A stretch of DNA of 64,000 bases from Apostichopus japonicus (taxonomy: Eukaryota; Echinodermata; Holothuroidea; Aspidochirotida; Stichopodidae): positions 28,547,501 to 28,611,500 of the forward strand of contig NC_092580.1 of assembly GCF_037975245.1 (NCBI RefSeq), written 5' to 3'. Position 1 is the first letter of the stretch. Each line of letters opens with the position of its first letter. The notes under the pieces are model-generated. The model saw only the letters and a program-made list of their open reading frames with translations, ran no database searches and was not told the DNA's origin. Made by a program: the position numbers and the translations under genes. Below are positions 58,770 through 64,000 of this stretch, piece after piece.

Positions 58770-59777
58770 TTACAGTTTTATTATGTTATTTTGTAGTACT
58801 GTTCATGAGGGTGACGTCATCTTGCCTCGTTTCCGTTATAGTATTTTAATGTATTGTTGTAAAAGTGCGCGTTTGTCTGTAATATTTCTCATCTGTGTGT
58901 ACACAGGCTGCAGTGTTTACATTTATCTCTTTTCAGTACAAAGACTATCCCCATCTATCATGCATTTATGATGCCTATATGAACCATGAACACCAGTGGC
59001 ACTTCAAAACAAAGTCAGTTTGTCTTATCTATAACAGAAGGGTCCACCCCCCCCCCCCACGTCCCCGCTTGAAGGACCTCTGCAACCCACATGCGAGTTT
59101 CTAAAGTAGTCCAAAAAGGATGGTTGCCTAGGACCAAGTTTATAATCTATTTCTACAAACTTTTATTGTTGTTATTGATTACAAATTTGACACTGTTTTG
59201 TTATTTACGGTGGTGTCTGCAAACTGTAGTCCACTAAGAGACCCTGGCGAGATATGAGCAATGCCTACTGGCATTTTCAAACACTTATATCTAATAGCAT
59301 TATAGCTGCTAAATCATATCCCCAAGTCACTGTATACAATGGTTTGAACTTTTTCAAAGTTCCTCCAAAACAGATATTTTTAGATAATTTTAATGTTTTG
59401 AAATCTTGTCTTAATAGGGGAACCTTATTCTTTTTAATTGTAAGTTAGCGACATTCGCTTTTGCTTTGTATAATAAGATATTTTTCTTCAAATTCTGTTG
59501 TAATCAGCAAAGTTTTTTTGTGACATTTCAAGGTCATCATTCAGTACGTATTTTCTACAAACGTTTAAGTTAACTAAATTAATATCCTGGTACATGACTG
59601 GTTCAGACAATTATGGATTTACCGAGCAGAAAAGACTGGGTGAAAATAAACTGATTTAAGTTGAAAAATGAGTGACCATTATTTACTTAACTATTTAGTG
59701 ACAATGCAGATTACCAGTGTAAGTGTTTATCTCAGGTAAACTACCGTGTCAGCTAACAGACTGACAGTCTAGACTGT
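58770..59777. other. About 1 kb present only in unit B
   Basis: In unit A the flanks (ATGGAGGACG..., then AATCTTAACTAAATATG) are joined at about 43427. In unit B about 1 kb intervenes. No terminal inverted repeats were found, so it may be a deletion in unit A rather than an insertion. An exon-like stretch after CTCTTTTCAG at about 58936 reads YKDYPHLSCIYDAYMNHEHQ; the protein is not recognised. Confidence 0.5.
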
Positions 59778-59779
59778 CA

Positions 59780-61196
59780 ATCTTAACTAAATATGTATAT
59801 TATAACATTTTCGTTTATAAGCCTGTATATAAGCCTAATATGCAGCTGAAATATAGACAATGGTGATGATTTATGGTGTCTGCTATGTTGTTTGTACTCC
59901 TGAGTCCTTAATTTTTCTTGTAATGGGAATTTGTGATATTTCTATAATAACGATGATCAAGTAGGTCTCAGGAAAGAGAGATCCACAGCACAAAGAAATG
60001 TAGACATATATGGCCTTGATGCGTCGAGGTATTGGCTGCTATTTGTAACCGAATAATTGGGACTACTATCTTCTTTGGAAATTCAGACAACAAGCGGGGG
60101 GGGGGGGGGAGGGGGAGACACCATTAAGTAACTACGGTCATGTGCTTTCTTTCTTTCTTTTTTTTCCCTTTTCTTTACAGGGAGTCCTCTACTTTGTTAA
60201 GCCATCTGAAGGTTTTTTAGAGGACTTCCTATCATATTGTATATATTCACGTGATGAAACAAAATAAATAAATCAATAAATCAATGTGTGTATGTACTGA
60301 CGACTATGAAATAGTACTTAAATGTTTGTTTGCTACCTCACCCCCCCCCCCCGCCACCCCACCCCGAAATCCCCCCCACTCCCTTCGCCCTCCATCCCAT
60401 CTCATTCTGTTATCCCTCTAATTGAGGAAGTTGGTCGCCAGTGTAGTCCCCACCATGAACCAATTTAGCTAAGGCATTTTCGTGTAGTTACAAAATCTGT
60501 AGGAATATTGTGTCAGTGTGCCTGGCATATTTGAAGTGACCAATTTGGGGAGTTCCTGATTAGCATTGGGCAGTTTGTTTCTGGACAGGTATAGTCCATA
60601 TGTGAGTCACTGAAAAACCATGTGTTTAGAAAATCATTACTCGATATAGAAATGCACTATAGAGAGCTTCCCATTGCTTCATTTTGCACATAAGACAGCC
60701 TGCATCAATGAAGAACCCTATTCCGAGGGGGTCACATTGATTTTATTCTTTTTTCTGTCTTCAAAAAGATTTGTTTACATTAAAAAACCAGTCGTTTTGA
60801 CCTTTTTTTTCAAAAAAAATGTGAGAACAGTGAAAACCTTGAAGTCAACTAACCCTATCCAATACAACTAGCTAAGACATACAAGGAATCATGTCAGGAG
60901 CCTTCACAGGCATATGTAGAGAGATGGCTCTATATTTGGGGAAAACATGTCAAAAATGACGTTTTTCGGTCTAAGTTAGGGCCAAAACACGGTCAAATTT
61001 CCGATAATATTTCTCCAGAATGCCTCATCCTACAGAGTAGATTTTTAGCTCTCCAGAAGCGCACACACTGAAACGCTATGCTACATAGAATTAGCAATAG
61101 CGCCTCCACTTTGTGAGTAATCCTTAGCAATTCAACTCGAGCATTTTTATGGAATCGAATTTCGGTCAACCACAGTTGAAACGCTTCGTGTAGAGA
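59780..61196. repeat. Distal part of unit B, non-coding
   Basis: Paralogous to 43428-44850, including the possible LINE tail (about 60180-60285) and G and C runs. No gene recognised. Confidence 0.6.
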
Positions 61197-64000
61197 CCGG
61201 TGTGAAGTTAGATACTTATTCCCCGTTCCTCGTTCGATATTCGCGAATGAGTAACTCAGCTACCTATTCGGTTACGTATTCGACAATGGTATCGACGTAA
61301 CACCTCTGGCATGACTAAAGATGTTCAACATTTGGTCGTGGAAAGAGGTTTATCTATGGCCCATGGGTCATATGAACTCTAATGACTATGTAGAAGGGTA
61401 CCATAATGCATCTTGCCCGGTCCAAATAGTTCTGGACCAACTAAAATGACCAGTACTTCATCAGTTCTTAAATTAATGTAAAAAAATTACTTTAGGCCCT
61501 AATCAAGACTAGCACGCCTTGGACCACCTTACCAATGGGTCATATGAATTCTTAACACATTGTAGAAGGATACCATAATGCGTCTTGCCCGGTCCAAAGA
61601 GTGCTTGAGCAATTAAAATGACCATTAAATCAACATTTTTTTAAATAAATGTAACGGGAACTGAAATAAAAACATTTGGGCCCTAATCAAAACCAGCACG
61701 CCTTGGACCGCACAACCAATGGGTCATATGAAGTCTAAGGACCTTGTAGAAGGGTAACATAATGCGTCTTGCCCGGTCCAAAGAGTGCTTGACCAATTAA
61801 AATGGCCACTAATTCATTACTTTTTTAATGAGTGTAACGGGACCACGTAAAGGCTTTGGGCCCTAATCCATGCAGCACGCCTTGGATCACCAAACCAATG
61901 GTTAACATGAACTCTAAGGACATTGCATAAGAGTACCATAATGCGTCTTGCCCGATCCAAAGAGTGCTTGACCAATTTAAATGACCACTAAATCATTACT
62001 TCTCCAATGAGTGTAACGGGACCACGAAAAAGCTTTGGGCCCTAATCCATGCAGCACGCCTTGGATCACCAAACCGATAGTGAACATGAACTCTAAGGAC
62101 ATTGTAGAAGAGTAACATAATGCGTCTTGCCCGGTCCAAAGAGTGCTTGACCAATTTAAATGACCACTAATTCATTACTTTTTTAATGAGTGTAACGGGA
62201 CTACGAAAAAGTTTTGGGCCCTAATCCATGCAGCACGCTTTGGACCACCTAACCAATGGGTAACATCAACTCTAAGGACATTGTAGAAGAGTACCATAAT
62301 GCGTCTTGCCCGGTCCAAAGAGTGCTTGACCAATTTAAATGACCACTAAATCATTACTTCTCCAATGAGTGTAACGGGACCACGAAAAAGCTTTGGGCCC
62401 TAGTCCATGCAGCACGCCTTGGATCACCTAACCAATGGGTAACATTAACTCTAAGGACACTGTAGAAGAGTACCATAATGCGTCTTGCCCGGTCCAAAAT
62501 GTGCTTGACCAATTTAAATGACCACTAAATCATTACTTCTTCAATGAGTGTAACGGGACCACGAAAAAGCTTTGGGCCCTAATCCATGCAGCACGCCTTG
62601 GATCACCAAATCGATAGTGAACATGAACTCTAAGGACATTGTAGAAGAGTAACATAATGCGTCTTGCCCGGTCCAAAGAGTGCTTGACCAATTTAAATGA
62701 CCACTAATTCATTACTTTTTTAATGAGTGTAACGGGACTACGAAAAAGTTTTGGGCCCTAATCCATGCAGCACGCTTTGGACCACCTAACCAATGGGTAA
62801 CATCAACTCTAAGGACATTGTAGAAGAGTACCATAATGCGTCTTGCCCGGTCCAAAATGTGCTTGACCAATTTAAATGACCACTAAATCATAACTTCTTT
62901 AATGAGTGTAACGGGATCACGAAAAATCTTTGGGCCCTAATCCATGCAGCACGCCTTGGACCACCTAACCAATCGGTAACATGTACTCTAAGGACATTGT
63001 AGAAGAGTACCATAATGCGTCTTGCCCGGTCCAAAGAGTGCTTGACCAATTTAAATGACCACTTAATCATTACTTCTTTAATGAGTAAAATGGGACCACG
63101 AAAAAGCTTTGGGCCCTAATCCATGCAGCACGCCTTGGATCACCAAACCGATGGTTAACATGAACTCTAAGGACATTGTAGAAGAGTAACATAATGCGTC
63201 TTGCCCGGTCCAAAGAGTGCTTGACCAATTTAAATGACCACTAATTCATTACTTTTTTAATGAGTGTAACGGGACCACGAAAAAGCTTTGGGCCCTAATC
63301 CATGCAGCACGCCTTGGACTACCTAACCAATGGGTAACATTAACTCTAAGGACATTGTAGAAGAGTACCATAATGCGTCTTGCCCGGTCCAAAATGTGCT
63401 TGACCAATTTAAATGACCACTAAATCATTACTCCTTTAATGAGTGTAACGGGACCACGAAAAATCTTTGGGCCCTAATCCATGCAGCACGCCTTGGACCA
63501 CCAAACCGATGGTTAACATGAACTATAAGGACATTGTAGAAGAGTACCATAATGCGTCTTGCCCGGTCCAAAGAGTGCTTGACCAATTTAAATGACCACT
63601 TAATCATTACTTCTTTAATGAGTAAAATGGGACCACGAAAAAGCTTTGGGCCCTAATCCATGCAGCACGCCTTGGATCACCAAACCGATGGTTAACATGA
63701 ACTCTAAGGACATTGTAGAAGAGTAACATAATGCGTCTTGCCCGGTCCAAAGAGTGCTTGACCAATTTAAATGACCACTAATTCATTACTTTTTTAATGA
63801 GTGTAACGGGACCACGAAAAAGCTTTGGGCCCTAATCCATGCAGCACGCCTTGGACTACCTAACCAATGGGTAACATTAACTCTAAGGACATTGTAGAAG
63901 AGTACCATAATGCGTCTTGCCCGGTCCAAAGAGTGCTTGACCAATTTAAATGACCACTAAATCATTACTTCTTCAATGAGTGTAACGGGACCACGAAAAA
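61197..64000. repeat. Start of unit C, cut by the window end
   Basis: Begins with the same CCGGTGTGAAGTTAGATAC leader as units A and B and runs into a satellite array that continues past the end of the window. Confidence 0.9.
61350..64000. repeat. 179-bp satellite, array 3, at least 14 monomers, with trimer structure
   Basis: Longest of the three arrays. Monomer subtypes repeat every third unit. ATTCATTACTTTTTTAATGA occurs at 62171, 62707 and again about 537 bp later, and TTCTTTAATGAGTAAAATGG occurs near 63072 and 63611. This gives a higher-order unit of about 537-540 bp. The array is open at the right edge. Confidence 0.95.

Larger units (their letters stand above)
44851..61196. repeat. Large tandem segmental duplication, unit B (16.3 kb)
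   Basis: Same left and right landmarks as unit A. Differences: an internal duplication around the CAGGGACG element, an extra CAAGGGCGGCGG MITE (49108), unique sequence at about 50330-51140, one block Y instead of two, and about 1 kb of extra sequence at about 58770-59777. Confidence 0.9.

Noticed and set aside
62888-63070. Frames containing LGGPRRA in the satellite arrays (also 46072-46353 and 51158-51373)
   Set aside because: They are by-products of reading the 179-bp satellite on one strand; every monomer gives a similar peptide with shifting stops.

Overview
This is animal nuclear DNA. Genes are sparse, split into short exons with GT-AG introns, and surrounded by AT-rich sequence full of DNA-transposon debris and satellites. 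The conserved proteins (a BAP1 with an HCF-1-binding motif, a ciliary CFAP276, an NDUFA5) together with frequent AGGCCTA-type words suggest a marine invertebrate deuterostome such as an echinoderm or hemichordate. This placement is an inference; no species can be named.

Left part (1-29,210). A 182-bp satellite array (302-2214) is followed by a decayed hAT-type transposase fragment. Three conserved genes then follow, all on the minus strand, whose complete exon structures I could rebuild by splice sites and reading phase: NDUFA5 (5 exons, 116 codons, 5217-8637), CFAP276/C1orf194-like (4 exons, 171 codons, 11113-13697) and BAP1 (11 exons, 738 codons, 19451-28987). Their introns hold a tRNA-derived SINE, a SINE-like fragment and a 1.6-kb hAT-like element with perfect 8-bp target duplications. 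They look like ordinary single-copy housekeeping, ciliary and chromatin genes; there is no sign that they work as a unit.

Right part (29,211-64,000). Starting about 220 bp upstream of the BAP1 start codon, a 15.6-16.3 kb unit is repeated head to tail: unit A 29,211-44,850, unit B 44,851-61,196, and the beginning of unit C. Each unit opens with a roughly 179-bp satellite array, continues through several hAT-like MITE families (one locus is a three-level nest), and ends with a block that contains a candidate three-exon gene of 76 codons. That gene has an MGC N-terminus and consistent phase-1 introns, and matches no family I know. In unit A the 2.68-kb block carrying its middle exon is itself tandemly duplicated. 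The three copies of that exon differ at nine positions within 64 bp, whereas the flanking intron sequence is almost identical between copies. This is the most unusual signal in the window. Alternative explanations (assembly error, misassigned exon, chance) remain open.
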